Made by a program: the position numbers and the translations under genes. Source: a virus. Taken from it: a stretch of 64,000 bases of DNA. Positions 51,869 through 60,678 of the stretch are shown here, in pieces. The notes under the pieces were generated by a model. That model searched no databases and was not told the DNA's origin. It saw only the letters and a list, made by a program, of their open reading frames with translations. Each line of letters starts with the position of its first letter. Within the stretch, counting starts at the first letter, position 1. The stretch covers positions 1-64,000 of IMG/VR virus record IMGVR_UViG_3300035670_000124, one strand, 5' to 3'.

Positions 51869-52254
51869 GTTGGGAAAGATATTATATAAAATCATTTGAA
51901 AGTAAAATTTCACCAGAGCCAAATACAGGATGTTGGCTCTGGTTAGGAAATGTATTAACAAAAAGAAACGGATATGGGGTTTTTACCCATAGACCTAGTG
52001 GTATGATAATGCAGAGAGCCCATAGAGTTAGTTGGAAAATATATAAGGATCATAATATTACAGAATCTCATCATGTTTTACATAAATGTGATAATCCGTT
52101 ATGTGTAAATCCAGAACATTTATTCATCGGAAACCAAAGAGATAATATGAAGGATATGGCAACTAAAAAGAGACACACATACGGCAAAAATCATCCAAAA
52201 TATATACATGGTAAATATATAGGATGTAACAGAAATCCTAAGTATCATTTATAA
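51865..52254 (+). CDS. HNH homing endonuclease (HNH_3 type)
   Basis: A 129-residue endonuclease: GCWLWLGNVLTKRNGYGVF, RAHRVSWKIYKDH, HHVLHKCDNPLCVNPEHLFI and GNQRDNMKDMATKKRH. This is the small HNH_3 pattern common in phage homing genes. It begins inside the endolysin stop codon, so it hitchhikes on endolysin translation. A basic tail follows. Confidence 0.88.
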   Translation: MSWERYYIKSFESKISPEPNTGCWLWLGNVLTKRNGYGVFTHRPSGMIMQRAHRVSWKIYKDHNITESHHVLHKCDNPLCVNPEHLFIGNQRDNMKDMATKKRHTYGKNHPKYIHGKYIGCNRNPKYHL

Positions 52255-52269
52255 TTAGAAGGGATTATT

Positions 52270-53025
52270 ATGAAATTGAAAATTGAAAAATCTGTGGTTG
52301 TGATTACTCCCACTATTGGACTCCCTGATCTAACAAAAGCAGTAGAATCTGTTAGATCACAGTCTTATAAGAATATCAAACATCTTCTTGTTGTTGATGG
52401 ACCGGAATACTATGATAAGGTCAATCAATTAATGAGTAAGAATGAAGAAGCCTTTGAATATACTATTACTACTTGCACACCTACTAATGTTGGTGGTAAT
52501 GGGTTTTACGGTCATCGTGTATATGCTGCATATCCACATCTGGTAAATGAAGATTATGTACTATTTCTGGATGAAGATAATTGGTGGGATCATGATCATG
52601 TCACAACTCTTGTTGATAAGATTGAAACTGATGATCTAGAATGGGCACATTCACTAAGAAAAGTCTATATTCATCCAGAGAAACTTCTTGCATACGATAA
52701 CTGTGAGAGTATTGGACGTTGGCCGATTTGGTTCACCAAAGATAAGACCGAGCAGTTTTTAGTAGACACATCATCATACTGCTTCAAGAGAGAATTTCTA
52801 ATTCAGGTATGTAATCTCTGGCATTGGGGTTGGGGTGGAGATAGAAGATTTTTTATGCTTATCAAAAATATGGCTAAGTTTGATACCACTGGTATGCACA
52901 CACTAAACTATAGACTTCCTGATATGGAAAAGGCATACGGTGGCGATTATTCATTTTTTGAAAAAGGTAATGCTGAAATGTTTAAGCAATATGGTGGAGG
53001 ATATCCGTGGCTATCAAAGATTTAA
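52270..53025 (+). CDS. Family 2 glycosyltransferase
   Basis: A 251-residue GT-A enzyme: VVITPTIGLPDLTKAVESVR, KHLLVVDG, NVGGNGFYGHRVYA and a metal motif LFLDEDNWWDHDH. It opens the glycan cassette. The sugar donor cannot be determined. The last 19 bases overlap the next gene. Confidence 0.82.
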   Translation: MKLKIEKSVVVITPTIGLPDLTKAVESVRSQSYKNIKHLLVVDGPEYYDKVNQLMSKNEEAFEYTITTCTPTNVGGNGFYGHRVYAAYPHLVNEDYVLFLDEDNWWDHDHVTTLVDKIETDDLEWAHSLRKVYIHPEKLLAYDNCESIGRWPIWFTKDKTEQFLVDTSSYCFKREFLIQVCNLWHWGWGGDRRFFMLIKNMAKFDTTGMHTLNYRLPDMEKAYGGDYSFFEKGNAEMFKQYGGGYPWLSKI

Positions 53026-53906
53026 TTATCGGTAATGCAACAAACTATACTTGGAATGACTTAAAGTATTGGGTCAATTCTATCAAGAAGACTGGATTTG
53101 ATGGTGATGTTGTTCTTACAGGAACAAACATGACCAAGGAAACAATTGATAAACTCACAGAAATGGGTGTGGAGTTATCATTATATGGTACACAGAAAGA
53201 TAATGGTGATGTGGTTGCTCCAACGAACAATGCACCTCATGTAGAAAGATTTTTCTATCTTTGGAATGCACTACACACAACAAAAACACAGTATCGATAT
53301 GTAATCACAACAGACACAAGAGATGTTGTTTTTCAACAAAATCCTACTGACTGGTTGGTTGACAATCTGTATATGTATAATCTGGTTGCTTCATCCGAAG
53401 GCATGAGATATAAAAATGAACCTTGGGGTAATCAAAATCTCATGGAAACATTTGGACCATTCTTTCATAATTTGTTGAAGGATAAGCACATCTATAATGT
53501 TGGAATCATTGCTGGTGAATTTCTTACAGTAAAAGGGCTCATGCTACATATTTTCCAAATGTCTATCAATAGACCAATTCCTATTGTAGATCAGGCAGTA
53601 TATAACTTTATTATTGATAATCCACCATTTTCAACTGAAACATTCTTGACCAACAATTCTGATGCTTGGGCTATTCAACTTGGAACAACTCTTGAAGCAG
53701 TAAAAGCCGGTAGCGGTGATATTGGGTTGAATTTTGGTGCCGACCCCACCAAACAAATGATGTATCAAATGAACTATGAAGATAATCAGCCTAAGTTTGA
53801 TTCTGGTGTGGTGAAAACTTATGATGGTAAACCATTTGCCATTGTTCATCAGTATGACAGAATCCCAAGCCTCAAAGCAGAAATTGAAAGAATTTATGGA
53901 GAATAA
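53007..53906 (+). CDS. GT-A-like glycosyltransferase, GTG start
   Basis: A 299-residue protein starting at GTG 53007 inside the previous gene. IIGNATNYTWNDLKYWVNSI, VELSLYGTQ, and YVITTDTRDVVFQQNPTDWL (a D-x-R-D motif where GT8-like enzymes carry DxD) suggest a nucleotide-diphospho-sugar transferase fold. VIAGEFLTVKGLML and DQAVYNFII are consistent. Specific activity unknown. Confidence 0.6.
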   Translation: MAIKDLIIGNATNYTWNDLKYWVNSIKKTGFDGDVVLTGTNMTKETIDKLTEMGVELSLYGTQKDNGDVVAPTNNAPHVERFFYLWNALHTTKTQYRYVITTDTRDVVFQQNPTDWLVDNLYMYNLVASSEGMRYKNEPWGNQNLMETFGPFFHNLLKDKHIYNVGIIAGEFLTVKGLMLHIFQMSINRPIPIVDQAVYNFIIDNPPFSTETFLTNNSDAWAIQLGTTLEAVKAGSGDIGLNFGADPTKQMMYQMNYEDNQPKFDSGVVKTYDGKPFAIVHQYDRIPSLKAEIERIYGE

Positions 53907-53907
53907 T

Positions 53908-54438
53908 ATGGATTTGATGATGGACCCAACTTTATTTACAGTAGAGCAATCTAAACAAATGGGTATTTGGCCCCCTTCGGATGTTGTCGGAATTGGTATC
54001 ATGCCATATATCAAAAGGATGAGAGGGGGTGATCTAAGAATCCTAGATGTTGGTGTAGATAAGGGTGATAATGCAGTATATATGTTAGAGTCTGATTCTG
54101 GAATGGTTCCTAAAATTTTCATGATTCATGGTGTTGTATCTGAAGATGCTCCACCAGAACATGAATATATACTCAAGAAGAATACAAAAGACTTTGATAG
54201 ATTTACTACTTTAGAATTTAAAGACAAATATGATGCTGTATGTGTAAATTCAACACTAAAAAATCTTGACAAACAGATGGAAAAGTATTATAGTATGGTC
54301 AAGTCTAATGGTATTTTTTGTGGTAACAACCATGATGAAATCTATGTAAAAGAATCTTTGGCTAAATTTAGACGATCTAATAAAATTGGAACACCTATTA
54401 TGGTGTCAAATGGTTGTTGGTTCTGGTACGTGAGGTAA
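53908..54438 (+). CDS. Methyltransferase-like protein
   Basis: A 176-residue protein with a class I SAM-binding-like motif LRILDVGVDKGDNAVYML, a later acidic strand FKDKYDAVCVNSTL and YYSMVKSNGIFCGNNHDE. It is shorter than usual and the Gly-rich loop is degenerate. ATG 53908 (after GGAG) is preferred over longer forms that overlap the previous gene. Likely modifies a sugar or lipid in the cassette. Confidence 0.55.
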   Translation: MDLMMDPTLFTVEQSKQMGIWPPSDVVGIGIMPYIKRMRGGDLRILDVGVDKGDNAVYMLESDSGMVPKIFMIHGVVSEDAPPEHEYILKKNTKDFDRFTTLEFKDKYDAVCVNSTLKNLDKQMEKYYSMVKSNGIFCGNNHDEIYVKESLAKFRRSNKIGTPIMVSNGCWFWYVR

Positions 54439-54440
54439 TT

Positions 54441-55520
54441 ATGAAAAAAACTGCACTTGTTTTAGGAGCCGGTGGATTCATCGGCTCACATATGGTAAAA
54501 AGACTGAAAGATGAAGGATATTGGGTAAGAGGTGTAGACCTCAAATATCCTGAGTTTGGAAAAATTCATGCAGATCATTTTATTATTCGTGATCTTCGTG
54601 ATACTCGTGAAGCGTATGAAATCCTACGATTTGCTGGATGCGAACGAAATCCCTATCAAACATTCAATCTTATGTTTGATGTTCCCTTTGATGAAATCTA
54701 TCAATTTGCTGCTGATATGGGCGGTGCCGGATATATTTTCACAGGAGAACATGATGCTGATGTAATGCACAATTCAGCAATGATCAATCTAAATGTTCTG
54801 GATGGCGTTGTACGTCAACATCTCGGACAGATTACTAGAACAACACCAACCAAGATTTTCTATTCTTCGTCAGCTTGTATGTATCCAGAACATAATCAAA
54901 TGGACCCAAATGCACCAGATTGTCGTGAAGATACTGCATATCCAGCCAATCCAGATTCTGAATATGGTTGGGAAAAGCTATTTTCAGAACGCCTATATTT
55001 CGCATATAGCAGAAACTATAACATTCCAGTTCGTGTTGCACGTTTCCACAATATCTATGGTCCAATGGGAACATGGCAAGGAGGCAGAGAAAAAGCACCT
55101 GCTGCAATTTGCCGTAAGGTAATTCAATCAGATGGCACAATTGAGGTTTGGGGAGATGGTGAGCAAACAAGGTCGTTTTTGTATATTGATGATTGTATTG
55201 ATGCTGTACGTCTTCATATGGAGTCTGATTTCAGCGGCCCTGTAAATATTGGGTCAGAAGAAATGGTTACGATCAATCAACTTGTTGATATCGCAAAGTC
55301 TATTGAAAGAAAGAATAATGTAGAGATTAAGTATGTCGATGGTCCTACAGGTGTTCGTGGAAGAAATTCCCATAATGAACTTATCAAAAAAGAGCTTGGT
55401 TGGGAACCTAAGTATTCTCTCAAAGATGGCATTGAGAACACATATAATTGGATAAAAAGTCAGATTGATAATGAAGCCAATGCTAAGACTAAGGCACGTC
55501 AACATTTTTGGGTATGCTGA
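54441..55520 (+). CDS. GDP-mannose 3,5-epimerase-like protein
   Basis: A 359-residue extended short-chain dehydrogenase: NAD loop VLGAGGFIGSHMV, YQFAADMGGAGYIFTGEHDA, SSSACMYPEHNQM (with the catalytic-type Cys), YGWEKLF (YxxxK), and RFHNIYGPMGTWQGGREKAP. These segments match GDP-mannose 3,5-epimerase very closely, which converts GDP-mannose to GDP-L-galactose and GDP-L-gulose. The C-terminus GVRGRNSHNELIKKELGWEP is also typical. It sits with transferases, including a GT10 fucosyltransferase, and would supply an L-sugar nucleotide. Confidence 0.85.
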   Translation: MKKTALVLGAGGFIGSHMVKRLKDEGYWVRGVDLKYPEFGKIHADHFIIRDLRDTREAYEILRFAGCERNPYQTFNLMFDVPFDEIYQFAADMGGAGYIFTGEHDADVMHNSAMINLNVLDGVVRQHLGQITRTTPTKIFYSSSACMYPEHNQMDPNAPDCREDTAYPANPDSEYGWEKLFSERLYFAYSRNYNIPVRVARFHNIYGPMGTWQGGREKAPAAICRKVIQSDGTIEVWGDGEQTRSFLYIDDCIDAVRLHMESDFSGPVNIGSEEMVTINQLVDIAKSIERKNNVEIKYVDGPTGVRGRNSHNELIKKELGWEPKYSLKDGIENTYNWIKSQIDNEANAKTKARQHFWVC

Positions 55521-55557
55521 TCTTTTTGATATTAATTATTAAACAAAGGAAAATATT

Positions 55558-56118
55558 ATGAACGACGATGTTTTTATATACAGTTCAAGCGGTAGACTAC
55601 CTAATGGGCACGGAATCTCTGGATATGGCATAGGAAATTTGATTAAAAATATGACCGATCCAGTTGGATGTGAAATTGGAGTTGAAAGAGGATATACGAC
55701 AGAATATTTTTTGAGAGTCAATAAAACAACAAAAATTTACTGTATCGACCCTTTTGCAAATTATATTGACTGGAACGGTGAAAATAAGAATGAGAGAGAT
55801 ATGGTATACAAAGAGTTCCTACAGAGGATGTCTCCATTTAGTGATAGGGTTAACATTATTAAAAAATATTCAGATGATGCAGTTAATGATGTTCCCGACA
55901 ATTCTTTAGACTTTATTTTCATTGACGGCCTACATACATATGAACAAGTCACCAAAGACATGCAAAATTATTATGATAAGGTGAAATCTGGTGGAATTTT
56001 TTCAGGCCACGACTTCAGTTTGATAGATTGTATTAATCGAGCAGTTAAAGACTTTGCAAAAACAAAAGGAAAAGAAATTCTAACAACAGAGCACGACGTT
56101 TGGTATTGGTACAAATAA
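55558..56118 (+). CDS. Class I SAM-dependent methyltransferase (Methyltransf_24-like)
   Basis: A 186-residue methyltransferase: GCEIGVERGYTTEYFLRVN is the SAM loop, IYCIDPF the acidic strand, DFIFIDGLHTYEQVTKDM and YYDKVKSGGIFSGHDFS complete the core. The family often methylates sugars or small acceptors. It is clearer in sequence than the cassette's other methyltransferase-like gene. Confidence 0.8.
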   Translation: MNDDVFIYSSSGRLPNGHGISGYGIGNLIKNMTDPVGCEIGVERGYTTEYFLRVNKTTKIYCIDPFANYIDWNGENKNERDMVYKEFLQRMSPFSDRVNIIKKYSDDAVNDVPDNSLDFIFIDGLHTYEQVTKDMQNYYDKVKSGGIFSGHDFSLIDCINRAVKDFAKTKGKEILTTEHDVWYWYK

Positions 56119-56133
56119 TTATAGGTGATACGC

Positions 56134-56988
56134 ATGATAAAGATAGGATTTGCAGATTTTGGAATGACGCCAGATTGGTTTATGGGTATATTAAAACAAA
56201 AATATGATGTTGTTAGAGATGACGACAATCCACATATATTGATATTTGGTGATGAGAATTTCGGTAATAAGAATGAACAATATGATCCCCAAAAAGTATT
56301 TAAAGTTTTTGTTACAGGAGAAAATAGGAGATTTTGGAATTATAAGTGTCATGCTGGTATAACTTTTGATCATATTGATGACAGTCGTCATTTCAGAATG
56401 CCTCTATATATACATGAAATATACTCTCTAACCAAAGAACAAGGATTTTATGATATTGATAATTTCCCTCCTCCAAAAGATAAAACCGGATTTGCAACTT
56501 TTGTAGTCAGTAATCCATACTCTGAAAAACGCAATCAATTATTTGGTCTCATCAATGAATATAAAAAGGTTGATAGCGGAGGTCCACTTTTCAATAATAT
56601 AGGCTATAAATTATCAAGATTGACCAGAGATAAGATAGAATTTCTTGAAACTAGAAAATTCAATTTGGCGTTTGAGAATAGTAGTTATGCTGGATATGCT
56701 ACAGAAAAAATATTACATTCTTTTTATGCTAGAACAATTCCTGTGTATTGGGGAAGCCCAACAATAGATTTAGATTTTAATCCAGATGCTATGATTAACT
56801 GGCATGATTATCGTGATGATACTAAATTTTTAGAAAGAATAATTGAAGTTGACAACAATGATGAGTTGTACTATAATATGTTAAGTCAGCCTATGTTCAG
56901 GAATAACAGGCCCAACAAATATATGGATATGAATATCTTCTTAGATTGGTGGGATAATAGCATAATGTCGAGGATTCGCTTTCTATAA
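56134..56988 (+). CDS. GT10-type fucosyltransferase
   Basis: A 284-residue protein. The diagnostic GT10 segment is KFNLAFENSSYAGYATEKIL with IPVYWGSPTIDLDFNPD (about 180-225), the GDP-fucose binding part of alpha-1,3/4-fucosyltransferases. The N-terminal part (HILIFGDENF, FVTGEN) is the acceptor domain. Donor could be GDP-fucose or the related GDP-L-galactose. ATG 56134 follows AGGTGA. Confidence 0.85.
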   Translation: MIKIGFADFGMTPDWFMGILKQKYDVVRDDDNPHILIFGDENFGNKNEQYDPQKVFKVFVTGENRRFWNYKCHAGITFDHIDDSRHFRMPLYIHEIYSLTKEQGFYDIDNFPPPKDKTGFATFVVSNPYSEKRNQLFGLINEYKKVDSGGPLFNNIGYKLSRLTRDKIEFLETRKFNLAFENSSYAGYATEKILHSFYARTIPVYWGSPTIDLDFNPDAMINWHDYRDDTKFLERIIEVDNNDELYYNMLSQPMFRNNRPNKYMDMNIFLDWWDNSIMSRIRFL

Positions 56989-57012
56989 TTTTCTTAAAAA
57001 GGATGTAATATC

Positions 57013-57840
57013 ATGAGTGATATAACAATTGTAACGGCCTTCTTTGATATAGGAAGGTCTAATTGGAATAAAACTATACACAATGTCGAAACTCCACATT
57101 ACATTCCAAGGTCAACAGAATTATATTTTAGTTATTTTGAAAATTTATCTAAAATGAAAAATGATATGATCATATTTTGCGATGAACAAAATGTCAATCG
57201 TATTGAAAATATCAGAAAAAATAATGCACCCGAATCAAATACTACGGTGATTTCTACAAATTTTCAAGAAACAGTAAAGAATATGAAGCCTACTATAGAA
57301 AAAATTCAAAGGCAACCAGAGTATTATAAATTTGTTGACGACCCACGTATGCCGGAGTATTGGAATGCTGATTATGTTTTGGTAAATTATATGAAAACAG
57401 ATTTCGTTAATCATGCATATGATAATGCGATTATCAAGACAAATTTGGCTGCTTGGTTAGACTTTGGATATGTCAGAAATCCTGAAATGTTACCCGATAC
57501 TCTTTTATGGGAATATGATTTCGATTCAGATAAAATGCACTATTTTATTAAACGGCCTATGGATTTTGGACGGCCAATATTTGATATTGTGCGAACAAAT
57601 TCAGTATATATCATGGGATGTCACATTGTAGGCGGTAAAGACCCTTGGTTAAAACACAAACATATGAATATGAGGTCTATGGGCTCTCTTTTAGACTGTG
57701 GGTTGGTTGATGATGATCAAACAATTCTTTTGATGAATTATAGAGCAAATCCTAAAATGTTTGATCTACATAAGATAGATATACAGAATGAGAATTGGAA
57801 AGAGTGGAATGTTGTTATGAAAAATTTTAATAGGAGATAA
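57013..57840 (+). CDS. HtrL/YibB family protein
   Basis: A 275-residue protein beginning ITIVTAFFDIGRSNWNKTIH, with RSTELYFSYFENLSKMKNDM, YVLVNYMKTDFVNHA and LAAWLDFGYVRNPEMLP. This is the HtrL/YibB family, found in lipopolysaccharide-synthesis loci and resembling glycosyltransferases. It closes the glycan cassette. Confidence 0.78.
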   Translation: MSDITIVTAFFDIGRSNWNKTIHNVETPHYIPRSTELYFSYFENLSKMKNDMIIFCDEQNVNRIENIRKNNAPESNTTVISTNFQETVKNMKPTIEKIQRQPEYYKFVDDPRMPEYWNADYVLVNYMKTDFVNHAYDNAIIKTNLAAWLDFGYVRNPEMLPDTLLWEYDFDSDKMHYFIKRPMDFGRPIFDIVRTNSVYIMGCHIVGGKDPWLKHKHMNMRSMGSLLDCGLVDDDQTILLMNYRANPKMFDLHKIDIQNENWKEWNVVMKNFNRR

Positions 57841-57842
57841 TG

Positions 57843-58043
57843 ATGAACTTAACTGAAATGGTTGTTCTTGAAACAGACTTTATTCAACGTGCATATGACA
57901 ACAAATGGGAAAAAGTTGTCAAGATTATGGACACTGAAAATGGATACACATATCGTAATGAGAATGGTGTATCTGTAACACTAATTCCCGAGAAATGGGT
58001 AACTGTCGATGTAATCGACTATATGGCGGAGATTGTAGACTAA
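57843..58043 (+). CDS. Small protein of unknown function
   Basis: A 66-residue protein (MNLTEMVVLETDFIQRAYDN, YTYRNENGVSVTLIPEKWVT). ATG 57843 is six bases from AGGAG; an ATG three bases earlier is also possible. Its stop overlaps the next ATG (TAATG). No family recognised. Confidence 0.5.
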   Translation: MNLTEMVVLETDFIQRAYDNKWEKVVKIMDTENGYTYRNENGVSVTLIPEKWVTVDVIDYMAEIVD

Positions 58044-58357
58044 TGACAAAAAATATTAAACTGGTTAGACTAATCAATGGTGAAGAAATTCTATGTGAAG
58101 TGGTATCTGATGTAGGATTTCAAGTTACGGTCAAGAATCCTCTTAGGGTTGTTGTGATTCCAAACAAATCGAATCCAAACAGCCCAACAGTTGGTCTTGC
58201 ACCGTGGGCAGAATTTTCGGACGATGAGGCGTTTTTGCTTGAAAAATCTCATGTTCTTGCTATAATGAACCCTGTGAAAGAGTTTGTGTCTCAGTATAAT
58301 TCAACATTCTCTGGAATCATTACTCCAACAAGCGGACTACTTTTACCACAAGGATAA
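58043..58357 (+). CDS. Sm/Hfq-like fold protein
   Basis: A 104-residue protein with KLVRLINGEEILCEVVSDVG, VTVKNPLRVVVIP and LEKSHVLAIMNPVKEFVSQY, the five-strand Sm-like pattern. It is a shorter counterpart of the protein at 30719. It lies immediately upstream of polymerase part A, with two bases between them. Confidence 0.6.
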   Translation: MTKNIKLVRLINGEEILCEVVSDVGFQVTVKNPLRVVVIPNKSNPNSPTVGLAPWAEFSDDEAFLLEKSHVLAIMNPVKEFVSQYNSTFSGIITPTSGLLLPQG

Positions 58358-58359
58358 AA

Positions 58360-59865
58360 ATGACAAAGACATTCTACACAAATGTTCAGACTTATGGTTC
58401 AAAAATTCTTTACCGAGGTGTTGAAAATGGTAGAAAAGTAAGAGGTAGAGTGGGGTATAATCCCACTCTATTTGTTTCATCAAACAAGCCCACAAAATAT
58501 ACCACAATTTATGGTGAATATGTAGATAAGATTGAACCCGGCAGTATCAGAGACTGTCGGGATTTTGTCGATAAGTACAGTGAAGTTGAAAACTTCAAAG
58601 TATATGGTATGCAGAAGTATGAGTATGCGTTCATTTCTGATCAGCATCCAGATGATGTTGAATGGGATAAAGACTATATTAATATCTGCAATATTGACAT
58701 CGAGGTAGGCTCGGAAAATGGTTTTCCTGAGCCCGAAACTGCATATGAACCTATTACTGCCATCACATATAAGATGGGTGATACCTATATCGTCTTTGGT
58801 TGTGGAGATTTCCACAATACTAGAGATGATGTTAAGTATATCAAATGTGCGAATGAAATCGATCTAATCAAGAGATTCATTGATGAATGGTCGGGCAATT
58901 ATCCAGACATCATCACGGGATGGAACGTGAAGATGTTCGATATTCCATATCTTGTGAATAGAATTACCAAGTTGATGGGAGAAGACTTTATGAAAAGACT
59001 TTCCCCTTGGAATACTGTATATGATAGAATTACCAATTTCAGTATGGGCAGACAGTCCAAGACATACACAATTCTAGGCATTTCTTGTCTGGATTATATT
59101 GAACTATATCAAAAGTATGCTCCTTCTGGAAAGTCTAGGGATTCATATAGACTTGATAACATCGCACATATTGAACTGAAAGAGCGTAAGTTGTCATATG
59201 AGGAATATGGGAATCTTCATACTCTTTATCGTGACAATTTTCAACTGTTCATTGAGTATAACATCAAGGACGTTGAACTGATCGAGAGGCTTGATGACAA
59301 ACTAAAACTATTAGAACTTGCCCTAACTCTAGCATATGATTCCAAGACCAATTATGATGATGTATTCACACAGGTTAGAATGTGGGATGCTCTCATCTAT
59401 AATCATCTCAAGAAAAACAATGTTGTAATTCCTCCTGTTCGCAAAAACAGTAAGAATGCAGCATATGTTGGAGCATATGTTAAAGAACCTATCATCGGCC
59501 TACATCATTGGATGGCATCCTTTGATTTGAACTCTCTATATCCACATTTGATTATTCAATACAACATATCACCAGAAATGTTTATTGAGCCTGATAAGTA
59601 TAACCATAACATGAGGGATATTATCAGTCAGGGCATTACTGTAGATAGAATGTTGGAGAAAGAAATTGATACATCAGGTCTGCCTAAAGAATCTGTTACG
59701 CTGACTCCAAACGGACAATTCTTCCGTGTGGATAAGCAAGGATTTCTTTCTAAGATGATGGAAGATATGTATAATGATAGAACTGTATATAAAAAGAAAG
59801 CGATTGAAGCGAAGAAAGACCTAGAGAAAGTTATGGCGGAGATTAATCGTCGCAAAAAAGTATAG
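58360..59865 (+). CDS. 43A: DNA polymerase gp43 part A (exonuclease and N-terminal polymerase half)
   Basis: A 501-residue N-terminal portion of a T4-type family-B replicative DNA polymerase. Proofreading exonuclease motifs: NICNIDIEVGSENGF (D-x-E), ITGWNVKMFDIPYLVNR, and YNIKDVELIERLDDK. Polymerase motif A is FDLNSLYPHLIIQ (about 387). It stops in the fingers region after KKKAIEAKKDLEKVMAEINR. Motifs B and C are on the separate reading frame at 60656. Part A alone would retain exonuclease; activity needs association with part B, as known for split gp43 of some Aeromonas phages. Confidence 0.92.
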   Translation: MTKTFYTNVQTYGSKILYRGVENGRKVRGRVGYNPTLFVSSNKPTKYTTIYGEYVDKIEPGSIRDCRDFVDKYSEVENFKVYGMQKYEYAFISDQHPDDVEWDKDYINICNIDIEVGSENGFPEPETAYEPITAITYKMGDTYIVFGCGDFHNTRDDVKYIKCANEIDLIKRFIDEWSGNYPDIITGWNVKMFDIPYLVNRITKLMGEDFMKRLSPWNTVYDRITNFSMGRQSKTYTILGISCLDYIELYQKYAPSGKSRDSYRLDNIAHIELKERKLSYEEYGNLHTLYRDNFQLFIEYNIKDVELIERLDDKLKLLELALTLAYDSKTNYDDVFTQVRMWDALIYNHLKKNNVVIPPVRKNSKNAAYVGAYVKEPIIGLHHWMASFDLNSLYPHLIIQYNISPEMFIEPDKYNHNMRDIISQGITVDRMLEKEIDTSGLPKESVTLTPNGQFFRVDKQGFLSKMMEDMYNDRTVYKKKAIEAKKDLEKVMAEINRRKKV

Positions 59866-59878
59866 CAGACAAAATAAT

Positions 59879-59916
59879 ACTAAATACCTCTGTTCCGAAA
59901 GCGGGAGTATTTTATG
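59879..59916 (+). promoter_or_regulatory. Late-like box and hairpin at the polymerase endonuclease start
   Basis: Weak late-like ACTAAATA (59879-59886). AAATAC (59882-59887) pairs with GTATTT (59907-59912), and TTCCG (59893-59897) pairs with CGGGA (59902-59906) around an AAAG loop. Together they cover the Shine-Dalgarno GGGAG (59903-59907) of ATG 59914. Confidence 0.5.
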
Positions 59917-60678
59917 CCAAATCAAAATAGTCATATCACCAAAATTGTTAATTTGAACATAAAACAAATTGAAAAAATGCTTATTGAAGGATTCAGTGTA
60001 AGTGAGATTTCCAAATCACTAAGTTTGCCTTATGCCGCTATTTATAACGGCATAAGAAGGCATAATATGTCACATTTTGTTAGTGTGAGTAAAAATGGAA
60101 AATCAAAAACTTCTAAGCAGTATCATGATCGCATTCAAAAATTTGATTATGATACATTAAAAGAAGAATATATTGATAATAAATTAAATTTATATGAAAT
60201 TGCTGATAAGTATGATATGAGTGCATCATCTGTTTTTTTATATATGAAAAAACTTGGTGTTGATACAAGGTCCAAAAGAGATGCGTCTCTTTTGATGTAT
60301 GAGAAGAAACCGGAAATAAAAGATATTCTTCGTCAATTAGCATTCGATGGCGTAACAGGTATTCATAATAAAAATTTTAATAGAAGAGAAACCTCGATTG
60401 AGAGGTCTTTCGAAAAATTTTGCCAAGAAAATAATATATCATTCATTAAACAATATCAAATTAATGGTGAAGGACACAGATATGATTTTTTGGTATTAGA
60501 TAAACTTCTTATAGAACTTGATGGAGTATTTTGGCATAGTACAGATAAACAGAAGATGTTGGATGAAGAATATAATAAACTTGCAATCCAACACGGTTAT
60601 GATATAATTAGATTTACGGATATAGAGATTAAAAAAACGAAAGGGAAATGTTTTGATGCAGTTAGAAAATTTATCTGA
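59914..60678 (+). CDS. Vsr/PD-(D/E)XK-like mobile endonuclease in gene 43
   Basis: A 254-residue protein inserted in the polymerase gene. N-terminal part: two helix-turn-helix segments (EGFSVSEISKSLSLPYAAIY, then NLYEIADKYDMSASSVFLYM). C-terminal part: SIERSFEKFCQENNISFIKQ, YDFLVLDKLLIELDGVFWHS and HGYDIIRFTDIEIKK, the Vsr/DUF559-like nuclease pattern with E-x-D-G-x-x-W-H. The last 23 bases contain the start of polymerase part B. No room exists for a group I intron core around it, so it appears free-standing. Confidence 0.8.
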   Translation: MPNQNSHITKIVNLNIKQIEKMLIEGFSVSEISKSLSLPYAAIYNGIRRHNMSHFVSVSKNGKSKTSKQYHDRIQKFDYDTLKEEYIDNKLNLYEIADKYDMSASSVFLYMKKLGVDTRSKRDASLLMYEKKPEIKDILRQLAFDGVTGIHNKNFNRRETSIERSFEKFCQENNISFIKQYQINGEGHRYDFLVLDKLLIELDGVFWHSTDKQKMLDEEYNKLAIQHGYDIIRFTDIEIKKTKGKCFDAVRKFI

